From positions 1-7,734 of the forward strand of contig JACDEC010000130.1 of assembly GCA_013816645.1 (NCBI GenBank): a stretch of 7,734 bases of DNA, in the 5' to 3' direction. Shown here piece by piece: positions 1-6,398 of this stretch (positions are counted from its first letter, which is position 1; each line of letters begins with the position of its first letter). This DNA comes from Planctomycetota bacterium. Its GTDB lineage: Bacteria > Planctomycetota > UBA11346. Both the position numbers and the translations under genes were made by a program. The notes beneath the pieces are model-generated. The model was not told where the DNA came from, ran no database searches, and saw only the letters and a program-made list of their open reading frames with translations.

Positions 1-1
1 A

Positions 2-601
2 CTGTGCTGGCTGCGCGACCGACTCGGGGTCAGCGTCCTGGCCTGCGATTACCGCGGTTTCGGCGCCAGCGGCGGCGAACCTCGCCTGCGCGCCTGCGGC
101 GACGATCAGGTGGCGGCGTACGACTGGCTGCGCCGGCGCCTCGGCGCGGACCGCCCGATCGCCGTCTATGGCCGCTCGATCGGCGCCGGCATGGCCAGCA
201 GGCTCGCCGCCGAGCGACCGGTGGCCGCGCTGGTGCTCGAAGCTCCGCCGCGCAACGCGGCCGAGGTGATCGCGCATTGGAGCCGGACGGTAGTGCCGTG
301 GTACGCGCGCTGGTTCCTGCGCCTGGAACCCGAGCCCGGCCTGGTCGGCGATCCCGTCTATCCCGTCGACACCATTGGTCGGGTGCGCGCACCCCTGCTG
401 GTCCTGCACGGCGATCGCGATGCTGTGATCCCCTCCAGCCATGGTCAGCGGGTCTACGAGCTGGCGACCATGGCGGACAAGACCCTGGTGATCGTGCGCG
501 GCGCCGGGCACGACGACATCGGACTCGCGCGCGAGCCGGTGGCGGGGATGGTGGGTGGGTTCATCGCGAGGACGATGATGGGCTCAAAAGTCGTCGAGTG
601 A
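2..601 (+). CDS. Alpha/beta hydrolase, 5'-truncated by window edge
   Basis: The reading frame is open from base 2 and ends at a TGA at 599-601, giving 199 residues with the N-terminus missing. Visible hallmarks are DYRGFGASGGEP (residues 16-27 of the fragment), the nucleophile elbow GRSIG (57-61, Ser59), HGDRDAVIP (136-144, with Asp140 the likely acid) and GAGH (167-170, His170). Spacing and sequence fit the YqkD/ABHD13/FrsA-like serine hydrolases, which are about 270-300 aa, so roughly 70-100 residues including the HG oxyanion motif lie outside the window. The substrate cannot be told; an esterase or peptidase-like hydrolase is likely. A signal peptide or lipobox, if present, would be in the missing part. 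An internal GTG at 110 is not the true start, because the conserved DYRGFG motif lies upstream of it. The gene is convergent with the operon at 933-6132 and separated from it by 331 bp of hairpin-rich DNA. Confidence 0.9.
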   Translation: MCWLRDRLGVSVLACDYRGFGASGGEPRLRACGDDQVAAYDWLRRRLGADRPIAVYGRSIGAGMASRLAAERPVAALVLEAPPRNAAEVIAHWSRTVVPWYARWFLRLEPEPGLVGDPVYPVDTIGRVRAPLLVLHGDRDAVIPSSHGQRVYELATMADKTLVIVRGAGHDDIGLAREPVAGMVGGFIARTMMGSKVVE

Positions 602-658
602 TCCGATACCACATCCAGACACCGCAATTGCACCTGGGCTGGACGGATCACGCGCACC

Positions 659-736
659 GGGGCGAGAGCCCCGTTCTCAGTGCGGGTCCGGGGCGAGAGC
701 CCCGTTCTCAGTGCGGGTCCAGGGGCGAGAGCCCCT
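659..736. repeat. 31-bp tandem repeat of GAGA-loop hairpins (2.5 copies)
   Basis: Two exact 31-bp copies (659-689 and 690-720) are followed by a partial copy at 722-736. Each begins with the perfect hairpin GGGGCGAGAGCCCC (659-672, 690-703, 722-735), a 5-bp stem with a GAGA loop, followed by the 17-bp linker GTTCTCAGTGCGGGTCC. The third copy gains a flanking A/T pair, extending its stem to 6 bp (721-736). If transcribed from the + strand, as the 3' region of the hydrolase gene would be, the loop is a GNRA tetraloop. The linker contains TTCTC, complementary to the GAGA loop. It is not a CRISPR, as there are no unique spacers. Confidence 0.9.
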
Positions 737-746
737 GGCGGGCGTA

Positions 747-761
747 GCGGGCAGAGCCCGC
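747..761. repeat. Hairpin, 6-bp stem
   Basis: GCGGGC-AGA-GCCCGC is a perfect 6-bp inverted repeat with a 3-base loop, 11 bp after the last GAGA hairpin. It belongs to the same style of short GC stem with minimal loop seen throughout the region. Confidence 0.75.
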
Positions 762-812
762 GAACAGCAATCCCCCGAGCGAGCCTACGCGAGCGAGCGG
801 GGACCAGGCTTG

Positions 813-829
813 GTTTCGCGAAGCGAAAC
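813..829. repeat. Hairpin, 7-bp stem
   Basis: GTTTCGC-GAA-GCGAAAC is a perfect 7-bp inverted repeat with a three-base loop. On the minus strand the loop reads TTC. It lies one base before the next hairpin at 831, so the two form a tandem pair. Confidence 0.8.
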
Positions 830-830
830 A

Positions 831-847
831 CGCTGGCGCAGCCAGCG
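831..847. repeat. Hairpin, 7-bp stem
   Basis: CGCTGGC-GCA-GCCAGCG is a perfect 7-bp inverted repeat with a three-base GCA loop (TGC on the minus strand). It is adjacent to the hairpin at 813-829 and of the same size and layout. Confidence 0.8.
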
Positions 848-876
848 TCGCCACAGCCCGGCCGAGGCGCAGCCGA

Positions 877-893
877 GCCCTGCGCAGCAGGGC
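877..893 (-). terminator. Candidate terminator hairpin of the ABC operon
   Basis: GCCCTGC-GCA-GCAGGGC is a perfect 7-bp stem with a 3-base loop, 40 bp beyond the TAG stop (933-935) of the last operon gene. It sits inside a longer pairing between 854-860 and 911-917. Position and stability suit a transcript end, but there is no following T-run on either strand, so an intrinsic terminator is not proven. It may simply be another member of the hairpin family. Confidence 0.35.
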
Positions 894-932
894 CGAGCGC
901 CAGCGAGGGTCGGGCTGGGGCGCAAGCCGCAG

Positions 933-2645
933 CTAGGGCAGCACTTTTACGAGTTCGACCTCGAAGACGAGGATGGAGTGCGCGGGGATCTTCTCGCCCT
1001 GGCCGGCTTCGCCGTAGCCAAGCTCCGAGGGGATGACGAAGCGGAACTTGTCGCCCTCGTGCATCAGCTTGAGGCCTTCGGTCCAGCCCTTGATGACCTG
1101 GGTGACGCCGAACTCGGTCGGCCCGCCCTTCGATTCGTCGAAGACCTCGCCATCGACCAGGGTGCCCTTGTAGTGCACGGACACGCGGTCGGCGTCGGTC
1201 GGGGCCTTGCCGCCCTCGGGACCCCGGCTGACGACCTCGTACTGCAGGCCACTGGCGGTGGTGGTCACGCCCGGCTTCTTGCCGTTCTCGGCAAGCCATG
1301 CGCTGTTGGTCTTGCCGCTCTTGCCGGCCTGGGGCTCGGGCGGCTTGGCTTCGAACAGGCTGTCCTTCGCCGGACGGAGGTTCTTGAAGCTGCTGTCCGA
1401 GATCACGTAGAAGAACTTCGCGAAGCGCGCGCTGAGCTTCTCGGCCTTCTTGGCCCCGGCTTCGGCGTTGGCCTTGCGCGACTTCTCCTTGTCCTCGTCC
1501 TTCTCGCCGGTGACCGGGGTCTGGTCCTTGGTCGGGTCGTAGGTGCAGAACACCGCCATGTAGCGGTTGTTGCCGTCCTTGGCCGCCGGCTTGCCGTCGG
1601 CACCCTTGGCGGCGTCGAGCTTGGCGGTTTCGGCGCTGCTGTCCTGGTCCTCGCCGACTGCGATCTCGCCGAAGTACAGCTTGTAGGACATGCCATCCTT
1701 GGCGACGGCGCCGAGTTCGCCCTCGTTGCCGATCAGTGCGACGCGCTGGCCGTTGACGTTGAGCGCCAGGGCATCGGGCTTGTCGAGGAAGCGCGGATCC
1801 TGCGAGAAGAAGAACCCGCGCGGCTGCAGCCATTCCGGGCTGAAGGGACGGATGCCGACCAGCTTGAGGCCGGTGAGTTCGTTGACGATCTTGTCGACGC
1901 CTTCCTTGGCGGGCCGCTGGTCGGCGGGTGCCTGCGGCGAGGTCCAATCCGCGCTTTCGGTCGCGCGCGCCACCGCGGTCTCGTCGCCGGGCTTGATCTG
2001 CCCGTTGACCTCGTCGACCTGGTAGGAGCTGACGGTGAGACCGCGCAGATCGGCGGGGGTGACCTTGAGCAGGTCGGGCATGACCCAGTCGACGAACTTG
2101 GTCGAGACATCGGCGTTGAGCTTGGCGGTGTAGACCTCGTTGCTGTCGACCTCGCGCACGAACGAGCCGCCGCCGCCGTCGTTGTCGGTCTTGCCGACGA
2201 TCAGGTCGAGCAGCGCCGCTCCGGCCTGGTCCTTGATGGTGATGCGCTTGCCGCGCTCCTTGGCGGTCTCGGCGGCGGGCGACTTCGGATCGATGACGCC
2301 GAGCTGCTCGTGCAGCTTGGGATCGTCGGTGACGAACTTGCCGCGCTGGGTGCCGAGCAGGCCGGCGGTATTGCCGACCCGCGAGGCGCCGTCGGCGGGG
2401 TAGTCGAAGTGGCTGGGGATGATCCAGCCCTTCCCCTCCTTGCGGACCTCGAAGACCTTGAGCTTGTCGCTCTCCGCGTCCCAGGTCGCGACGCTCAGCG
2501 ACGCGATCTGCTCGGTGGGCGCTTCCTTGCCCAGGGTGGTCATCTGCTTGCCGAGGTCGGCGGAGCGCAGCTGCGCCGGCGCCTTCCAGGCGAAGTACCC
2601 GGTGACCAAGGCGAGGACGCCGAGGATGATGGTGGCGGTCTTCAC
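933..2645 (-). CDS. DUF4340 protein fused to C-terminal FKBP-type peptidyl-prolyl isomerase
   Basis: This 570-aa protein starts at GTG 2645, which is preceded by AAGGAG with a 6-base spacer; GTGA overlaps the stop of the upstream gene by 4 bp. Residues 4-20 form one hydrophobic segment without a clear cleavage site, so the protein is probably anchored in the inner membrane with its bulk in the periplasm. Residues about 40-425 resemble DUF4340, the family found with Gld-type ABC transporters, ending in FFYVISDSSFKNLR (411-424). They include charged, low-complexity inserts (335-358 and 375-405). After a Pro/Lys-rich linker (430-460), residues 461-569 are an FKBP domain of Mip/FklB type. The pocket residues equivalent to FKBP12 Tyr26, Phe36, Asp37, Phe46, Val55, Ile56, Trp59, Tyr82, Ile91 and Phe99 are all seen (Y492, F502, D503, F512, V517, I518, W521, Y544, I553, F561). 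Only the Ile90 equivalent differs (K552), so isomerase activity is expected. The fusion itself is unusual. Confidence 0.88.
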   Translation of the reverse strand: MKTATIILGVLALVTGYFAWKAPAQLRSADLGKQMTTLGKEAPTEQIASLSVATWDAESDKLKVFEVRKEGKGWIIPSHFDYPADGASRVGNTAGLLGTQRGKFVTDDPKLHEQLGVIDPKSPAAETAKERGKRITIKDQAGAALLDLIVGKTDNDGGGGSFVREVDSNEVYTAKLNADVSTKFVDWVMPDLLKVTPADLRGLTVSSYQVDEVNGQIKPGDETAVARATESADWTSPQAPADQRPAKEGVDKIVNELTGLKLVGIRPFSPEWLQPRGFFFSQDPRFLDKPDALALNVNGQRVALIGNEGELGAVAKDGMSYKLYFGEIAVGEDQDSSAETAKLDAAKGADGKPAAKDGNNRYMAVFCTYDPTKDQTPVTGEKDEDKEKSRKANAEAGAKKAEKLSARFAKFFYVISDSSFKNLRPAKDSLFEAKPPEPQAGKSGKTNSAWLAENGKKPGVTTTASGLQYEVVSRGPEGGKAPTDADRVSVHYKGTLVDGEVFDESKGGPTEFGVTQVIKGWTEGLKLMHEGDKFRFVIPSELGYGEAGQGEKIPAHSILVFEVELVKVLP

Positions 2646-5401
2646 TGGACGCTCCTTGCCCGCGCGGCTGGCACGTAGGTCCGCTCGCGGATGACGCGGC
2701 GCAGGAACAGCATCGCGATCAGCGAACTGAGGATGAATGCGGGGATGAGGATGCCCATGGCGCGGATGCGCATGCGCACGCCGTCGATGGTCTGGCCCTG
2801 CTGGCTCTTGGCCTTCTGGATGTCGATGTCCTTGAGGCGGTCGATCTCGATCTTCTGCAGCTCGAGCTTGCGGCCGAGGATATTGCGGGCGGCGAGCGCC
2901 TGGTTCATCTTCGCCGACTCGTCGAGGTCGGTCTGCTGCTCGATCTTGGCGATCTCCTCGTCGAGTTTGGCCTGGGCCTTGGCGACCTCGTCGCCGGCGG
3001 TGCGCTGGGCGTCATCCTCGGCCGCGGTCTTGATCCGCTGCGTCTGGTTGACGACCTCTTCGACCTTCTTGAGCGGGCGGTTGGCCGGCACGGCCGAGCG
3101 CAGCGCGAGCAGCTCCTTCTCGCCCATCAGCTGGTCGACGGCGTTGCCGAGGAACTGGATGTTGCGCAGGTCGCGCAGGAAGCGCATCTCCTCGCCCTTG
3201 AACTGGTTGCCTTCGTTGCGGTAGAAGCGGTACATGAAGTCGTGGGCGAAGTCACTGTCGGCGATCACGATCACGTGCACCGCCTTGGCGCTCGGCACGC
3301 CCTGCTTCTCGGGCACCGCCTTGGGCTCGTCCGGCTTCGCATCGCCCTCGGCCGGTTTGGCCGGCGCGGCCGACGGATCGGGCTTGGGGTAGGCGCTCGG
3401 CATGGTGCCGGTGATCTCGACCGCGAAGGCCGGAGCCATGTCGGCTTCGGACTGGATCCAGCGCTTGGGGCCCTCGCGCTTGATCTGGGTGCCCATGAAG
3501 CCGCGCTCGATGTGCTCGTCGTAGTTGTGCCAGCCCCAGCTCGCGCTCCTGCTCGGCTTGATCAGGCTGAGCACCTGGAGCTGGGGATGCTTGGTCTTGT
3601 CTTCATAGATCGCACCGGGGTAGGGCAGCATCATCGCCTCGAAGCCGGCGGTGAGCGGGCTGTTCTCGGCGATCGAACCCTGCTCGCGCCGGACCCACAG
3701 GAAGTTCTTGGGGATCACGCCGCGGAACTGGTGGCTCGGGCTGTAGTCCGACCACACGACCTGGTCGAGCTTGAACTCGATGCCCAGGCTGGCGAGCAGC
3801 GGCTTGAGGTCGCCCTTCTGCGGGGTGCCGGCCTCCTGCTGCTGGTAGGGGTTGTTGCCGCCCTTCTTCGGCTGGCTGGCCGCGAGTTGCGGACCGCTCC
3901 ACACCGGCAGCGGATCCTCGAGGATCAGGCAGGGGCGGCCGGCCCAGATGTAGTCATGGAGGTTGCGGATCTGGGCTTCAGTCAGGCTCGACGGTTGCGG
4001 CACCACCAGCGCCTCGATCTCCTCGGCGACCGGGTTGTCGAGACCGACGTCGCGGACCTCGTACTGCTTCTTCCACTCTTCGTACACCTGCCAGGCCGGG
4101 CGCATCTGCGAGCTCTGGAAGTCGAAGCCGGAACCCATCTCGAGGTCGGTGGTGGCGACGCCGAGCACGCGCTTCTTCTCGCCGGCGACGGCGCGGATCG
4201 CGCGCACCAGCTCGAATTCCACGGACAGGCCGGGGTCGAAGTAATCGATGATCTGGGTCTTGCCGGCGCAGGTGACGGCGGCGGAGAGGAAGACGTCCTC
4301 GGGTTCGCGGCCGCCCGCCGAGTCGACGATCTCCTTGCGCGGCTTGAGGTTGAAGTTCTGCGCGGCGAACACCGCCTTGTCGTCGAAGGCGTTGTCGGGG
4401 TAGCGGCGCTCGACGCGCACCTGGTCGCCGCCCACGCGGTCGAGCGCGGTCAGGCGATCCTCGAGTTCCTTGCGCTTGAGCGACAAGGTCTCGGGCAGCT
4501 TGGCGCTGACGAAGGCGTAGATCGTCACCGGGCGCTTGAGCTGGCCGACGATGTCCTCGCTCTGCTTGGCGAGCGAAGACAGGCCGTCGCTCGACACGTC
4601 GATGTCGATGCCGTGGCGATCGGCGAGGCGCGCGACGTTGACCGCCAGGGCCAGGCCGAACACCGCGGCGAGCAGTTGCCAGAGGATGTGCTCCTCGCGT
4701 CCGGCGCGCCAGCGACGGCTGCCGATGACCATCACCGACAGGCCGATGGCGACGGTGGTGATCGCGATCACCACGGCGATGCCGCCGAGCGAGATCACCC
4801 CGCGGTTGAAGGGATCGAACCAGTCGAGCCACCAGGCCAGGCTCATCAGCCCGGCGCAGAACAGCACGCCGAAGACGAAGGCGATCGCCGGCATCGCCAC
4901 CAGCACGCTGGCGAACAGCGCCCAGCCGGCGAACGCCAACGAGGCGAACCACCAACCGAGGTAATTCGCGAGCAGCAGGCCTTTGTCGGGAGCGCCGAGC
5001 CAGATCAGGATCGCGACGTTGGTCAGGCTGCAGAACAGCGCGATGGTGACGTAGGTGACCACGGCGAGGTACTTGCCGAGCACCGCGTCGAGCGTGGTCA
5101 GCGGCATGGTCAGCAGCAGCTCCTCGGTGCCGCTCTCGCGTTCTGAAGCCCAGGCGCCCATCGCCAGGGCGGGGATCAGCACGGTCAGCAGCAGCGGCAT
5201 CACCGGCACCTGCTCCCAGGTCAGCAGCTGACCGAGATCGGCGATGTTGCGGGTGAAGAAGGCGTTGGGCAGGAACAGCACGCCCGCCGAGATCAGCACG
5301 AAGGCGAGGATGAAGACATAGCCGAGCGGGTTGCCGAGCAGGCTGCCGAGCTGCCGCTTCCACACCGCCATCAAACCAGCGCCGTTGATCACGCAGCTCA
5401 T
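2642..5401 (-). CDS. Fused ABC-2 permease (GldF-like) and GldG-like periplasmic protein
   Basis: This 919-aa protein starts at ATG 5401, which overlaps the ATPase stop as ATGA and has GGGAG 7 bases upstream. Residues 1-258 are an ABC-2 type permease, with membrane segments near 27-44, 66-84, 107-135, 143-170, 172-192, 203-227 and 240-258. The conserved cytosolic-loop sequence ASERESGTEELLLTMP (85-100) and the DPFNRGVISLGG motif (196-207) match GldF-like permeases. Residues about 258-730 are the GldG-type extracytoplasmic domain (GldG/IFT52-like fold). A Pro/Ala/Lys-rich linker (673-706), a long charged helix likely to form a coiled coil (775-865) and a final membrane helix (882-900) ending in a basic tail follow. 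In Flavobacterium GldF and GldG are separate proteins; here they form one chain. With the ATPase it should form the membrane core of the complex. The transported or mechanically coupled substrate is unknown. Confidence 0.9.
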   Translation of the reverse strand: MSCVINGAGLMAVWKRQLGSLLGNPLGYVFILAFVLISAGVLFLPNAFFTRNIADLGQLLTWEQVPVMPLLLTVLIPALAMGAWASERESGTEELLLTMPLTTLDAVLGKYLAVVTYVTIALFCSLTNVAILIWLGAPDKGLLLANYLGWWFASLAFAGWALFASVLVAMPAIAFVFGVLFCAGLMSLAWWLDWFDPFNRGVISLGGIAVVIAITTVAIGLSVMVIGSRRWRAGREEHILWQLLAAVFGLALAVNVARLADRHGIDIDVSSDGLSSLAKQSEDIVGQLKRPVTIYAFVSAKLPETLSLKRKELEDRLTALDRVGGDQVRVERRYPDNAFDDKAVFAAQNFNLKPRKEIVDSAGGREPEDVFLSAAVTCAGKTQIIDYFDPGLSVEFELVRAIRAVAGEKKRVLGVATTDLEMGSGFDFQSSQMRPAWQVYEEWKKQYEVRDVGLDNPVAEEIEALVVPQPSSLTEAQIRNLHDYIWAGRPCLILEDPLPVWSGPQLAASQPKKGGNNPYQQQEAGTPQKGDLKPLLASLGIEFKLDQVVWSDYSPSHQFRGVIPKNFLWVRREQGSIAENSPLTAGFEAMMLPYPGAIYEDKTKHPQLQVLSLIKPSRSASWGWHNYDEHIERGFMGTQIKREGPKRWIQSEADMAPAFAVEITGTMPSAYPKPDPSAAPAKPAEGDAKPDEPKAVPEKQGVPSAKAVHVIVIADSDFAHDFMYRFYRNEGNQFKGEEMRFLRDLRNIQFLGNAVDQLMGEKELLALRSAVPANRPLKKVEEVVNQTQRIKTAAEDDAQRTAGDEVAKAQAKLDEEIAKIEQQTDLDESAKMNQALAARNILGRKLELQKIEIDRLKDIDIQKAKSQQGQTIDGVRMRIRAMGILIPAFILSSLIAMLFLRRVIRERTYVPAARARSVQ

Positions 5402-6132
5402 GCCGCCACTCCCTTCGTCAGTTCGCGGAACCGGTCTTCGAGGCTGCGGCCGGCGGCGAGTTCGCTCGGCGTGCCCTGGAACACCACCTTGCCCTCGTTG
5501 ACCAGCACCACCTGATTCGCCATCGCTTCGACTTCCTGGAGGATGTGGGTCGAGAGCAGGATGGTGCGATCCTTGGCCAGCGATTTGACGAGGTCGCGGA
5601 CCAGGGCGATCTGGTTGGGATCGAGGCCGGCGGTGGGTTCGTCGAGGATCAGGACCTGGGGATCGTGGAGGATCGCCTGGGCGAGGCCGACGCGCTGGCG
5701 GAAGCCCTTGGAGAGCTTGCGGATGGTCTTGTGCCAGACCTCTTCGATGCGGCAGCTGGCCGCGACCCGGTCGAGCGCGGCGCGCAGGTCGGAGCGGCCC
5801 ATGCCGCGAACCTTGCCGGCGTACTCGAGGTAGTCGGCGGGCGACATGTCGGTGTAGAGCGGGCCGTTCTCGGGGAGGTAGCCGAGCACGCGGCTGGCGG
5901 CCAGGCGATCGGTCTCGACGTCATAGCCGGCGATGCGAGCGGTGCCCGAACTCGGCGCCAGGAATCCGGTGAGGATCTTCATGGTCGTCGACTTGCCGGC
6001 GCCGTTGGGGCCGAGGAACGCGGTGATCGAACCGCGCGCGACGGTGAACGACACGTGACTGATCGCGGTGAAGTTTCCGTAGTACTTGCTCAGGTCCACC
6101 GCTTCGATGAGCGGGCGGTCGGGTTCCGACAT
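5398..6132 (-). CDS. ABC transporter ATP-binding protein, GldA-like
   Basis: This 244-aa cytosolic ATPase is the first gene of the operon and powers the permease/GldG fusion encoded next. Motifs in order: Walker A GPNGAGKST (41-49), the GYLPENGPLY region (84-93) that replaces the usual Q-loop Gln in GldA-type ATPases, signature LSKGFRQRVGLAQ (140-152), Walker B VLILDEP (160-166), D-loop GLDPNQ (169-174) and H-switch STH (194-196). All catalytic elements are present. I chose ATG 6132 because AAAGGA precedes it with a 6-base gap; an in-frame GTG at 6150 lies upstream, but that same AAAGGA would then be coding and no other ribosome site is evident. The length matches the roughly 240-300 aa of the family. 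Its last codon overlaps the next gene's start (ATGA). Confidence 0.93.
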   Translation of the reverse strand: MSEPDRPLIEAVDLSKYYGNFTAISHVSFTVARGSITAFLGPNGAGKSTTMKILTGFLAPSSGTARIAGYDVETDRLAASRVLGYLPENGPLYTDMSPADYLEYAGKVRGMGRSDLRAALDRVAASCRIEEVWHKTIRKLSKGFRQRVGLAQAILHDPQVLILDEPTAGLDPNQIALVRDLVKSLAKDRTILLSTHILQEVEAMANQVVLVNEGKVVFQGTPSELAAGRSLEDRFRELTKGVAA

Positions 6133-6200
6133 TGCTGGTCCTTTGCACACGATGGGGCGGGTGGTCGGCGGGCAGGGACGTCCTGCCGGCTCGGACCTTT

Positions 6201-6216
6201 CAGCCCCCTGGGGCTG
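6201..6216. repeat. 16-bp near-perfect palindrome
   Basis: CAGCCCC-CT-GGGGCTG has 7-bp arms and a two-base centre, about 70 bp upstream of the ABC ATPase start. The small centre fits a dimer-binding operator better than an RNA hairpin, but GC-rich palindromes are common in this sequence. Confidence 0.4.
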
Positions 6217-6227
6217 GGCGGGGAAGT

Positions 6228-6248
6228 GTGGTTGCGACGGTGGTTGCG
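6228..6248. repeat. Direct repeat GTGGTTGCG, 12-bp period
   Basis: Two identical 9-bp copies occur at 6228-6236 and 6240-6248 in the divergent intergenic region. The spacing is near one helical turn, as expected if it were a direct-repeat operator. There is no independent support. Confidence 0.35.
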
Positions 6249-6398
6249 TCCACCGAAACCCCGCCGGTGGGGTGGCGCATGCCCCGACACCCGCTGGCCG
6301 GGGCGAGCCCGGGCACGGTTGCCACCCCTGCTCGCCCGGCTAGGTTGCCCCCCTCGCGCGCCCCTGAGTGGCGCTCGCCACCTGCCTGGAGCCGGCCC

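Larger units (their letters stand above)
602..932. other. Hairpin-rich convergent intergenic region
   Basis: This 331-bp stretch lies between two convergent stop codons. I see no credible gene in it: frames that cross it translate to low-complexity Arg/Ala/Gly runs. It is dense in short inverted repeats: a 31-bp tandem repeat (659-736), then hairpins at 747-761, 813-829, 831-847 and 877-893. A longer-range pair, CAGCCCG (854-860) with CGGGCTG (911-917), encloses the last of these. A direct repeat GAGCGAGC (777-784 and 791-798) is framed by CCCC and GGGG. The likely roles are bidirectional transcription termination and 3'-end protection, or an accumulation of a genome-wide mini-hairpin family. 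There is no T-tract of the classic intrinsic-terminator kind. Confidence 0.75.
6133..6398. promoter_or_regulatory. Divergent intergenic region with palindromes
   Basis: These 266 bp separate the divergent ABC operon (-) and the small-protein gene (+) and should hold both promoters, but I cannot identify convincing -35/-10 boxes in either direction. Structures seen: GGCAGG-GACGT-CCTGCC (6171-6187), CAGCCCC-CT-GGGGCTG (6201-6216), CCACCG...CGGTGG (6250-6270) overlapping ACCCC...GGGGT (6258-6273), and CCGGG-GCGAG-CCCGG (6298-6312). GTGGTTGCG occurs twice with a 12-bp period (6228-6236 and 6240-6248). The palindrome nearest the ATPase start could act in the operon leader. Any regulator binding is conjecture. 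Confidence 0.45.

Noticed and set aside
110..601. GTG at 110 as the hydrolase start
   Set aside because: The DYRGFG motif of the fold is encoded upstream in the same open frame, so the gene is truncated by the window rather than starting here.
659..736. Possible CRISPR array because of regular repeats
   Set aside because: The units are directly adjacent with a 31-bp period and identical linkers; there are no unique spacers and no cas genes nearby.
454..1947. Open frame of 497 codons on the - strand crossing the intergenic hairpins and two genes
   Set aside because: Another-frame shadow of the DUF4340/FKBP gene running antisense into the hydrolase; its Arg/Gln-rich product shows no domain.
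711..2678. Long open frame of 655 codons on the + strand
   Set aside because: It is antisense to the DUF4340/FKBP gene, which has clear domains and a ribosome site. The + frame gives Leu/Gly/Val/Ala-rich sequence with no family signal, as expected for a shadow of high-GC coding DNA.
3242..5146. Long open frame of 634 codons on the + strand
   Set aside because: It is antisense to the permease/GldG fusion. The translation is rich in His/Arg/Asp/Gly without motifs, typical of third-position GC bias.
6133..6150. Upstream GTG start at 6150 for the ABC ATPase
   Set aside because: It has no ribosome site of its own, while AAAGGA sits 6 bases before the ATG at 6132 and would otherwise be within the coding sequence.
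6132..6398. Upstream extension of the small-protein frame to 6132
   Set aside because: The extension is palindromic intergenic DNA with low-complexity translation, and ATG 6399 has a GGAG element at a suitable distance.
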